Source of the DNA: Roseomonas sp. GC11
Lineage (GTDB): Bacteria > Pseudomonadota > Alphaproteobacteria > Acetobacterales > Acetobacteraceae
Direction of reading: 5' to 3'
NCBI RefSeq assembly: GCF_024437745.1
Contig: NZ_JANFNY010000008.1
Coordinates: 19,304-83,303 of the forward strand
Length of the DNA: 64,000 nucleotides
Both the position numbers and the translations under genes were made by a program. Every line of letters begins with the position of its first letter. Position 1 is the first letter of the stretch. Positions 57,758-64,000 of the stretch are shown here, piece by piece. The notes under the pieces are model-generated. The model was not told the origin of the DNA. It did not search any database and worked only from the letters and a program-made list of their open reading frames with translations.

Positions 57758-57831
57758 TCGGGGCGAGAGGATTCGAACCTCCGGCCCTCTGCTCCCAAAG
57801 CAGATGCGCTACCAGGCTGCGCTACGCCCCG
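57758..57831 (-). tRNA. tRNA-Pro (anticodon TGG)
   Basis: 74 bases without an encoded CCA; the minus strand continues A-TACC after the acceptor. Acceptor arms CGGGGCG and CGCCCCG pair. The anticodon stem TCTGC/GCAGA encloses the loop TTTGGGA with anticodon TGG, and the T arm is CGGAG-GTTCGAATC-CTC. It lies 45 bases after the end of serS on the same strand. Confidence 0.96.
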
Positions 57832-57876
57832 ATCGTGCGGCAAACTATGGGCAGAGACGGCTTCCGGCAAGCGCCT

Positions 57877-59145
57877 TCAGCCAATCCGGGTGACCCCGCC
57901 CATCCACGGCGCCAGCACCGGCGGCACCAGGATGCTCCCATCTTCCTGCTGATGCGTTTCCATCACCGCGATCAGCGCCCGGCCGACGGCCACGCCCGAG
58001 CCGTTCAGCGTGTGCACGAAGGCCGGCCCCTTGCCCTCGGCGGGACGGTAGCGGGCATTCATGCGGCGCGCCTGGAAGTCGCGGCAGTTGGAGCAGGAGG
58101 AAATCTCGCGCCAGGCCTGCTGCCCCGGCAGCCACACCTCAAGGTCATAGGTGCGGGTGGCGGAGAAGCCGGTATCCCCGGCGCAGAGGATGATGCGGCG
58201 CCAGACCAGGCCGAGTTCCGTCAGCACCCGCTCGGCGCACTGCGTCATGCGCTCATGCTCGGCGGCCGAATCCTCGGGGCGGGTGATGGCGACCATCTCC
58301 ACCTTGCTGAACTGGTGCTGGCGCAGCATGCCGCGCGTGTCGCGCCCGGCGCTGCCCGCTTCCGAGCGGAAGCAGGGCGAGAGCGCGGTGAAGCGCAGCG
58401 GCAGCGCCGATTCGGCCAGGATCTCCCCGGCGGCGAGGTTGGTCAGCGGCACCTCGGCCGTCGGGATCAGCCAGCGGCCATCCTCGGTGCGGAAGAGGTC
58501 TTCGCGGAACTTCGGCAGCTGGCCGGTGCCGTACACGGTGGCATCGTTCACCAGCAGCGGCACGGAGGTCTCGCTATAGCCGTGCTCATCGGCATGCAGC
58601 GCGATCATGTACTGCCCGAGGGCGCGCTCCAGCCGGGCCAGGGCGCCCTTCAGCACGGTGAAGCGGGCACCGGCCAGCTTCGCCGCGCCGGCGAAATCCA
58701 TCAGCCCCAGCGCCTCGCCCAGTTCGAAATGCTGCCTCGCCGGGAAGGGCAGTTCGGGCGGCGTGCCGTGCTGGTGCAGGACGACATTGTCCGCCTCGTC
58801 GCGGCCCTCCGGCACCTCGGCATCCAGCAGGTTGGGCAGGGCCTCCAGCAGCGTGGTCTGCGCCGCGTCGGCAGCCTTGGCCTCGGCATCCAGCGCCTCC
58901 ATGCGGGCGCGGAGCGCGGCGCCCTCGGCCTCCAGCGCGGCGGTGTCGCCGCCCTGGCGCTTGGCCTGGCCGATCTCCTTGGAGAGCTGGTTGCGCCGCG
59001 CCTGGGCCTCCTGCGCCGCCGTCTGGGCGGCGCGGCGGGCGGCATCCTGCGCCAGGATGGCCTCGGCGGCGGGGGCCAGGCCACGGCGGGCCAGGGCGGC
59101 ATCGAAGGCGGCGGCGTCGGCGCGGACGAGGCGGATATCGTGCAT
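57877..59145 (-). CDS. serS: Serine-tRNA ligase
   Basis: 422 residues, class II. An N-terminal coiled-coil arm (about 28-105, rich in Ala, Glu, Arg) touches the long variable arm of tRNA-Ser. The catalytic domain has motif 2 with [21 protein letters not shown] (in part) and motif 3 [38 protein letters not shown] is the family block near the C-terminus. Follows tatC by eight bases; scp-tat-serS order is conserved in alphaproteobacteria. Confidence 0.97.
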   Translation of the reverse strand: MHDIRLVRADAAAFDAALARRGLAPAAEAILAQDAARRAAQTAAQEAQARRNQLSKEIGQAKRQGGDTAALEAEGAALRARMEALDAEAKAADAAQTTLLEALPNLLDAEVPEGRDEADNVVLHQHGTPPELPFPARQHFELGEALGLMDFAGAAKLAGARFTVLKGALARLERALGQYMIALHADEHGYSETSVPLLVNDATVYGTGQLPKFREDLFRTEDGRWLIPTAEVPLTNLAAGEILAESALPLRFTALSPCFRSEAGSAGRDTRGMLRQHQFSKVEMVAITRPEDSAAEHERMTQCAERVLTELGLVWRRIILCAGDTGFSATRTYDLEVWLPGQQAWREISSCSNCRDFQARRMNARYRPAEGKGPAFVHTLNGSGVAVGRALIAVMETHQQEDGSILVPPVLAPWMGGVTRIG

Positions 59146-59153
59146 GGCGGGGC

Positions 59154-59942
59154 TCAGTTCTTGTCGTCGTCGCGCTTCGGCGCGACCCAGCCGGCGGCGA
59201 TGATGGAAAGCTCGTAGAGGGCGATCAGCGGCACGGCGAGGCCGACCTGGCTGATGATGTCCGGCGGCGTCAGGATGGCGGCGGCGACGAACATGCCGAC
59301 AATGGCATAGCGCCGCCCCTTCTTCAGCCCTTCCACCGAGACGATGCCGACCTTGGCCAGCAGCGTCAGCCCGACGGGGAGCTGGAAGGCGGCGCCGAAG
59401 GCCAGGATCATGTGCATGACGAGGCTGAGATACTCGCTCACCTTCGCCTCAAGCTGCACCGGCAGGGAGCCCCCGCCCGGCGGCGTCTCGAAGGAGATGA
59501 AGAATTTCCACGCCATCGGGAAGATGAAGTAATAGGCCAGCGCCGCGCCGAGCACGAAGAGCACGGGGGAAGCGACGAGGAAGGGCATCAGCGCCCGCTT
59601 CTCGCTGCGGTAGAGGCCGGGGGCGATGAACAGCCAGAGCTGCGTCGCCCACATCGGGAAGCTGAGGAAGACCGCGCCGAACAGCGCCACCTTCAGGTAG
59701 GTGAAGAAGGCCTCGTACAGCGCGGTGAAGATCATCCGCCGCTCGCCGCCGCTCTGGTGCTGGAGGATGTCCGCCAGCGGCTGCGCCAGGAAGCCGTAGA
59801 TCTGCGACGAGAAATAGTAGCAGAGCGCGAAGCAGAGGAGAAAAGCACCCAGCGACCACAGCAGCCGCGTGCGCAGTTCGAGCAAATGCTCGATCAGCGG
59901 CATCGGCTTGTCGTCGATGATGTCGTCCTGGTCAGTGGCCAC
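59154..59942 (-). CDS. tatC: Sec-independent protein translocase TatC
   Basis: 262 residues, six membrane helices. The conserved amphipathic start [16 protein letters not shown] (from residue 14), with the signal-peptide-binding Glu and LRxR pattern, and [21 protein letters not shown] of the first cytoplasmic loop are present. The GTG at 59942 is taken as start; an ATG at 59903 is possible. TatC recognises twin-arginine signal peptides, such as the MsrP one encoded in this window, together with TatB. It follows tatB by eight bases. Confidence 0.96.
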   Translation of the reverse strand: MATDQDDIIDDKPMPLIEHLLELRTRLLWSLGAFLLCFALCYYFSSQIYGFLAQPLADILQHQSGGERRMIFTALYEAFFTYLKVALFGAVFLSFPMWATQLWLFIAPGLYRSEKRALMPFLVASPVLFVLGAALAYYFIFPMAWKFFISFETPPGGGSLPVQLEAKVSEYLSLVMHMILAFGAAFQLPVGLTLLAKVGIVSVEGLKKGRRYAIVGMFVAAAILTPPDIISQVGLAVPLIALYELSIIAAGWVAPKRDDDKN

Positions 59943-59950
59943 GGGCTCGC

Positions 59951-60598
59951 TCAGACAATCGGGGTTGCGGGCGGGGTTGCAGGCAGGGGCGCGGACGGGG
60001 TGGCAGCCGGGGCCGCGGTCGCGGGCGGTTCTGCGGACTTGGCCGGCTCAGCCTTGCCCGTCTCGGCGACACCGGGCGGCACGAAGGCCGGGGGCGGCGG
60101 GGGCAGCGGCTCGGCCACGGGCGCCGGGGGAGGAGCCGGCGGCGCCAGGGCCACGGCCAGATCCGGCGGAACGAAGGCGGGAGCCACGGGGGGCGCCAAG
60201 GGGGGTGCCCCGGCGGCGGCCACGGGCGATGCCACCGGCTCGGCCGCCGGGTTCACCGCGGAGGTGGCGGAGCTGGCCGCCGTGTCCTCGGGCTTCCAGG
60301 CGTCGCGCAGCGGATCGTCGTTGAAGGTGCGGCGAATCTCGCCGTCCTTGTCCAGGTGGCGCTCGATCGTGCCCTTCACGTCGAAATTGCGGATGTCGCG
60401 AATCTGGTCGCGCACATCCTCCAGCTTGGCCTCGCGCACCAGCTCATCGGCCTGGGTCTGGAACTCGGAGGCCATGCGGCGCAGCTTCTGCACGCCCTTC
60501 GCCACGTTGCGGATGGCATCCGGCAGGTCCTTGGGGCCAATGACGACGACAGCCACCACGGCGATCAGGGCAATCTCGGACCAGGCCAAATCAAACAT
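59951..60598 (-). CDS. tatB: Sec-independent protein translocase TatB
   Basis: 215 residues. The N-terminal helix FDLAWSEIALIAVVAVVVIGPKDLP contains the TatB Glu and the Gly-Pro hinge, followed by an amphipathic helix (AIRNVAKGVQKLRRMASEF) and a coiled part. The last 110 residues are a low-complexity Pro/Ala tail, long for the family, where the homologue tail is always variable. No tatA gene precedes it; the 98 bases upstream hold no open frame of TatA type and are followed by an ABC ATPase gene instead. Confidence 0.93.
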   Translation of the reverse strand: MFDLAWSEIALIAVVAVVVIGPKDLPDAIRNVAKGVQKLRRMASEFQTQADELVREAKLEDVRDQIRDIRNFDVKGTIERHLDKDGEIRRTFNDDPLRDAWKPEDTAASSATSAVNPAAEPVASPVAAAGAPPLAPPVAPAFVPPDLAVALAPPAPPPAPVAEPLPPPPPAFVPPGVAETGKAEPAKSAEPPATAAPAATPSAPLPATPPATPIV

Positions 60599-60696
60599 GT
60601 GCTTCCCATCTCCCCGAGGCAGGGGCCGCTTCCGTTAGCAGGAACCGGCGGCAACGCCAATCTGGCCCCGCACGGTTCCGCCCTCCCCTCTGTGAT

Positions 60697-61752
60697 CTAG
60701 GTGCTTCCGCCGGGAAACACGAAGGCCCGTTCCGGGTCGATGGCCAAGCCTACCGCGTCCCCCCGCATCAGGCGAGGCCCCGGCGGCAGGCGGGCATGGA
60801 GGTACAGCGGCGCCTCCCCCGCCCCTTCCACCGCGAGGTGGAGGAGGCTGCTGGCGCCGAGCAGGCGGCAGGCCTCGACGCGCGCGGGGATGCCCTCCCC
60901 CGGCGGCAGCAGGCGCAGCCCCTCCGGGCGCAGCAGCAGCTCCGCCGGGCCATCCGGCAGGGCGGCGGGCAGGCCGCCCAGCGCGCTCTGCGCCACGCCG
61001 TCCCGCACCAGGGCGGGCAGGCTGTTCACCTCGCCCAGGAAGGTGGCGACGAAGCGGCTGGCGGGGCGGAGATAGAGCGCCTCCGGCGTGTCCAGCTGCT
61101 CCACCCGGCCGCCGCGCATCAGGGCGATGCGGTCGGCCAGGAACATCGCCTCCTCCGCGTCATGGGTGACGATCAGGGTGGCGATGCCGGCCGATTGCAG
61201 GACATGCAGCGTGTCGTCGCGCACCCGCTCGCGCAGCCGGGCATCGAGGCTGGCGAAGGCCTCGTCCAGCAGCAGCACGGCCGGGCGCGGCGCCAGGGCG
61301 CGGGCCAGGGCCACGCGCTGCTGCTGCCCGCCCGAGAGCATGTGCGGATAGGAATCCTCGTAGCCGGCGAGGCCGACGCGGCCGAGCGCCTCGGCCACCC
61401 GCGCCGCGCGCTCCGCCCGGCTGCCGCCGCCCAGGGTGAGGCCGAGGCCGAAGGCGACATTGCCGGCCACCGTCAGATGCGGGAAGAGCGCGTAGTCCTG
61501 GAAGACGAAGCCGGCATGGCGGCCTTCCGGCGGCACCTCCCGCCCCGGCTCGGCCACCACCTGCCCGGCGATGAGGATGCGCCCGGCCTGCAGCGCCTCA
61601 AGCCCCGCGACGAGGCGCAGCAGCGTCGTCTTGCCATCACCCGAGGGGCCAAGGATGCAGAGGATCTCCCCAGGCGCCACGGAGAGGTCCACCCCCCGCA
61701 GCACGGCCCGGCTGCCATAGCTGTGCCGGACCCCCTGGATCTCCAGGCTCAT
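60697..61752 (-). CDS. ABC transporter ATP-binding protein, FbpC/PotA-like, with TOBE domain
   Basis: 351 residues. Walker A GPSGDGKTT is at 35-43, Q-loop FVFQDYALFPH, signature LSGGQQQRVALARAL, Walker B VLLLDEAFASLD, and switch His in VTHDAEEAM. The C-terminal 110 residues form a TOBE-type domain (LLLRPEGLRLLPPGEGIPARVEAC in part). The family energises uptake of Fe3+, spermidine, putrescine or thiosulfate. No permease or binding-protein gene is adjacent, so its partner is elsewhere or it is an orphan. It overlaps scpB by four bases (ATGA) and lies where tatA is usually found. Confidence 0.92.
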   Translation of the reverse strand: MSLEIQGVRHSYGSRAVLRGVDLSVAPGEILCILGPSGDGKTTLLRLVAGLEALQAGRILIAGQVVAEPGREVPPEGRHAGFVFQDYALFPHLTVAGNVAFGLGLTLGGGSRAERAARVAEALGRVGLAGYEDSYPHMLSGGQQQRVALARALAPRPAVLLLDEAFASLDARLRERVRDDTLHVLQSAGIATLIVTHDAEEAMFLADRIALMRGGRVEQLDTPEALYLRPASRFVATFLGEVNSLPALVRDGVAQSALGGLPAALPDGPAELLLRPEGLRLLPPGEGIPARVEACRLLGASSLLHLAVEGAGEAPLYLHARLPPGPRLMRGDAVGLAIDPERAFVFPGGST

Positions 61753-62369
61753 GCGGCGGAGCCGAGGGCGGGGCCAAGCACGGGGGCAGCCTCCCCGGCC
61801 AGCAATTCCTCGCGGCGCGGCAGGTCGGACAGTTCACGCAGGCCGAACTGCTCCAGGAAGCGGGGCGTGGTGACCCAGAGGGTCGGGCGGCCCGGCACCT
61901 CCTTGCGCCCGCGCGGGGCGACCAGACCATGCTCCAGCAGCAGTTCGAGCGTCGCCTGGGACAGGCTGGTGCCGCGGATCTCCTCGATCTCCGGCCGGGT
62001 GACGGGCTGGTGGTAGGCGATGATGGCCAGCGCCTCCATCGCCGCGCGCGGCAGGCGGCGCGGCGTCTCCACCACCCGCGTCAGCAGGGGCGCGAGATCG
62101 GCGGCGGTGCGGAAGGCATAGCCGCCGGCCACCTCCGTCAGCTCCACGCCGCGCCCGGCATAGCGGGAGGCCAGCAGGGTCAGCACCGCCTCGGCGCGCA
62201 GCCCCTCGGGCAGCAGGGCCTGCAGGCGCTCGCGCGGCACCGGGCGGTCGGCGGCGAAGATCAGCGCCTCGGCCAGGCGCAGCGCGTGCTCCAGCGGGGC
62301 GATGCCGGCGGGGTCCTCGCGGTGCCCGGCGGCGAAGAGGGGCATGGCGGCCTCAGGCGGCGACATCAT
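61749..62369 (-). CDS. scpB: Segregation and condensation protein ScpB
   Basis: 206 residues from the ATG at 62369 (AGGAG seven bases upstream), overlapping scpA by 17 bases. It is a winged-helix dimer: [67 protein letters not shown] (in parts, here [20 protein letters not shown]) and [18 protein letters not shown]. ScpB joins ScpA and SMC in the condensin complex that compacts and segregates chromosomes. Confidence 0.95.
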   Translation of the reverse strand: [206 protein letters not shown]

Positions 62370-63189
62370 GGGCAAACTCCTGCGGCTCTTCCGGGGGTGG
62401 CGGCGCGGCCTGCTCGCCCGCGGCCTGCGCACCCGGTGTCTGCTCGCCCGGCGGGGCGGCGCGGCGCAGCAGGATAGGGCCGAAGGCGGCCTCCTGCCGC
62501 AATTCGATTCCGCCGCCGCGCGCCATCTCCAGACCGGCGAGCAGCGTGGCGGCGAGGGCGGCGCGGCGCTCCACCGGGTCACGCAGCGTATCGGGCAGGA
62601 AGCGGCTCAGCTCCCCCCATTCCGGCAGGACGCCCACCAGGGATTGCAGGCGGTCCAGCGCCTCCTGCACCGTCCAGAGGCGGCGGGGCTTCGGCTGGTA
62701 GGGGCGGCGGGCGGCGGAGCGGCGCAGCGCCACCACATAGGCCCGCAGCAGCCCCGGCAGGTCGGCGTTCAGCGCGCCCTCCTCCTGGCGGACGAGCCGT
62801 TCCGGCGCGCCCCGCGCCAGCACCTGCTGCCCGAGCTGCGGGCGGCTGCCGAGCCAGCGGGCGGCCTCGCGCATGCGCTCCAGCTCGGCCAGGCGCTCCG
62901 CGAGCTGGCCGGCCAGCTCGCCGGCATCCTGCTCCTCCTGCGGGTCCTCGGGCAGCAGCAGGCGGGATTTCAGCCAGGCCAGCCAGGCGGCCATCACCAG
63001 CCAGTCCGCCGCCAGTTCCAGGCGCAGGCTGCGGGCGCCCTCGATCACCGCCAGATACTGGTCGACCAGCGCCAGGATGGAGATGCGGGCGATATCCACC
63101 TTCTGCGCCCGCGCCAGCTCCAGCAGCAGGTCGAGCGGGCCCTCATAGCCCTCCAGGCTGACATGCAGCGTGTGCGGCGCGGCGGTCAT
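62353..63189 (-). CDS. scpA: Segregation and condensation protein ScpA
   Basis: 278 residues. The ATG at 63189 overlaps the stop of the site-2 protease gene (ATGA). The kleisin N-terminus HVSLEGYEGPLDLLLELARAQKVDIARISI (in part) binds SMC, followed by VMAAWLAWLKSRLLLPEDP. The C-terminal part is a winged helix, then a Pro/Glu-rich tail (APPPPEEPQEF). Links the two SMC heads in condensin. Conserved order: scpA-scpB. Confidence 0.95.
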   Translation of the reverse strand: MTAAPHTLHVSLEGYEGPLDLLLELARAQKVDIARISILALVDQYLAVIEGARSLRLELAADWLVMAAWLAWLKSRLLLPEDPQEEQDAGELAGQLAERLAELERMREAARWLGSRPQLGQQVLARGAPERLVRQEEGALNADLPGLLRAYVVALRRSAARRPYQPKPRRLWTVQEALDRLQSLVGVLPEWGELSRFLPDTLRDPVERRAALAATLLAGLEMARGGGIELRQEAAFGPILLRRAAPPGEQTPGAQAAGEQAAPPPPEEPQEFAHDVAA

Positions 63190-63887
63190 GCGCCATGCCC
63201 CGACAGCCAGAGGATGAGGCGGAAGCCCGGCCCCAGCGCCAGCCCGGCCAGCGCGCCCACCACATCGAGCGATTCGGAAATGCGCGGCAGCACCAGGATC
63301 ATCAGCATCACGATGGCAAGGCCCGCCGGCTCCACCCGGGCCAGCAGCAGGGCGAGCCGGGCCGGCAGCAGCCCGACCAGGATGCGCCCGCCATCCAGCG
63401 GCGGCACCGGCAGCAGGTTGAACAGCCCCAGCACCAGATTGGCCAGGATGGAGAGGATGACGAAGCGCAGCGCCCAGGCCAGGACATCCGGCGGCAGCAG
63501 CCCGCCCCATTCATCCAGCGGATGCGCCAGCATGGCGGCGCACCAGGCGAGGAAGAAATTCATCGCCGGCCCCGCCGCCGCCACCAGCACCATGCCCAGG
63601 CGCGGGTTGCGCAGGCGGCGGAGATCGACGGGCACCGGCTTGGCCCAGCCGAACATCGCCTCGACCCGGCCGATGGTCAGCAATTGCACGGCCAGCAGCA
63701 GGCCGGGCAGCAGCAGCGTGCCCACCTTGTCCACATGCCGCAGCGGGTTGAGGCTGAGCCGCCCCGCGCGCTGCGCCGTATCGTCGCCCAGGGCCAGCGC
63801 GGCATAGCCATGCGCGGCCTCGTGCAGGGTGATGGCGAGGACCGTGGCGAGGATCGCGGCGGCCAGCTCGGGCAGCCAGCCGGTCAC
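63186..63887 (-). CDS. Site-2 protease family (M50) membrane metalloprotease
   Basis: 233 residues from a GTG at 63887 overlapping the stop of the upstream gene (GTGA). The zinc motif HEAAHGYAALALGDD (HExxH at about 21-26) and the third ligand motif PVPPLDGGRIL lie in membrane helices, six helices in all. This is the small FtsH-like/SpoIVFB-type rhomboid-independent site-2 protease that cuts transmembrane substrates. No target is evident. Overlaps scpA by four bases; the gene commonly precedes scpA in this group. Confidence 0.92.
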   Translation of the reverse strand: MTGWLPELAAAILATVLAITLHEAAHGYAALALGDDTAQRAGRLSLNPLRHVDKVGTLLLPGLLLAVQLLTIGRVEAMFGWAKPVPVDLRRLRNPRLGMVLVAAAGPAMNFFLAWCAAMLAHPLDEWGGLLPPDVLAWALRFVILSILANLVLGLFNLLPVPPLDGGRILVGLLPARLALLLARVEPAGLAIVMLMILVLPRISESLDVVGALAGLALGPGFRLILWLSGHGA

Positions 63888-64000
63888 GCCGCCTCGCGCA
63901 GCAGGGCGTCACGCCGGGCGAGCAGCGCGGCGGGGTCCAGTTCCTGGCGGGCGGCGGCCGTGGCGGCGCGGGCGGCGGCGGCGGGGGGGCGGGGCCGCCC
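63884..64000 (-). CDS. C-terminal end of an unidentified gene
   Basis: The minus strand has an open frame from the right edge to a TGA at 63884-63886, giving the last 38 residues. It is an Ala/Arg-rich segment ending QELDPAALLARRDALLREAA. The TGA overlaps the GTG of the site-2 protease (GTGA), the same coupling used by the next genes, which supports a real gene. By synteny nagZ (beta-N-acetylhexosaminidase) is often found near scpA in alphaproteobacteria, but this tail alone cannot confirm it. Confidence 0.5.
   Translation of the reverse strand, partial: GRPRPPAAAARAATAAARQELDPAALLARRDALLREAA

Overview
The window is one contiguous stretch of a very GC-rich alphaproteobacterial chromosome, most likely from Acetobacteraceae and close to Roseomonas. 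This rests on gene content and order: the dusB(nifR3)-ntrB-ntrC-ntrY-ntrX, hfq-hflX, recG<>sdhE-mfd, scpA-scpB...tatB-tatC-serS blocks, a fused ispDF, an NDUFS4-like complex I subunit and a Bug (TctC-type) binding protein. No rRNA, phage gene, transposase, integrase or CRISPR array was seen. The species call is inference.

Layout. 1-4.9 kb is an accessory catabolic/uptake cluster: the tail of a peptide-type ABC binding protein, a flavin monooxygenase, a Bug binding protein, a TauD-like dioxygenase and an RraA-like aldolase, with an AT-rich palindromic control region at 2.9-3.0 kb. 5.1-7.7 kb holds two membrane glycosyltransferases. MsrP (periplasmic methionine sulfoxide reductase) follows. 8.8-13.8 kb is a minus-strand operon for a Gld-like ABC system with DUF4340 and NUDIX genes. 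13.9-19.8 kb carries recG, sdhE and mfd. 19.9-25.1 kb holds a FrnE-like thioredoxin-fold protein, a YdjM-like hydrolase, a divergent MocR regulator/EamA exporter pair and a THUMP methyltransferase. 25.3-29.7 kb encodes envelope enzymes (LpxR, MltB, RlpA, a D,D-carboxypeptidase). 29.7-35.3 kb is a housekeeping run (tmk, holB, metG, tatD, an MBL hydrolase, mazG). 35.4-47.2 kb is the minus-strand nitrogen-control and Hfq region. 47.4-52.8 kb has ispDF, trpS and a phospholipase D-VTT/EEP nuclease pair. 52.8-57.1 kb is a small polysaccharide-type module (BcsC-like TPR protein, AlgF-like protein, SGNH hydrolase). 57.1-64 kb has two tRNA genes, a complex I subunit, serS, tatC, tatB, an orphan ABC ATPase, scpB, scpA, a site-2 protease and the tail of one more gene.

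Genes are packed tightly, and many are joined by 1-4 base stop/start overlaps (TGATG, ATGA, GTGA), so most are probably co-transcribed and translationally coupled. Two families of dispersed, hairpin-rich intergenic repeats, three copies each, fill most of the larger gaps. No gap without a gene exceeds about 260 bases.

The least explained items are the BcsC-like/AlgF-like/SGNH module without a synthase, the four-hairpin repeat family, the left-end catabolic cluster, and an orphan FbpC-type ATPase standing where tatA is usually found.
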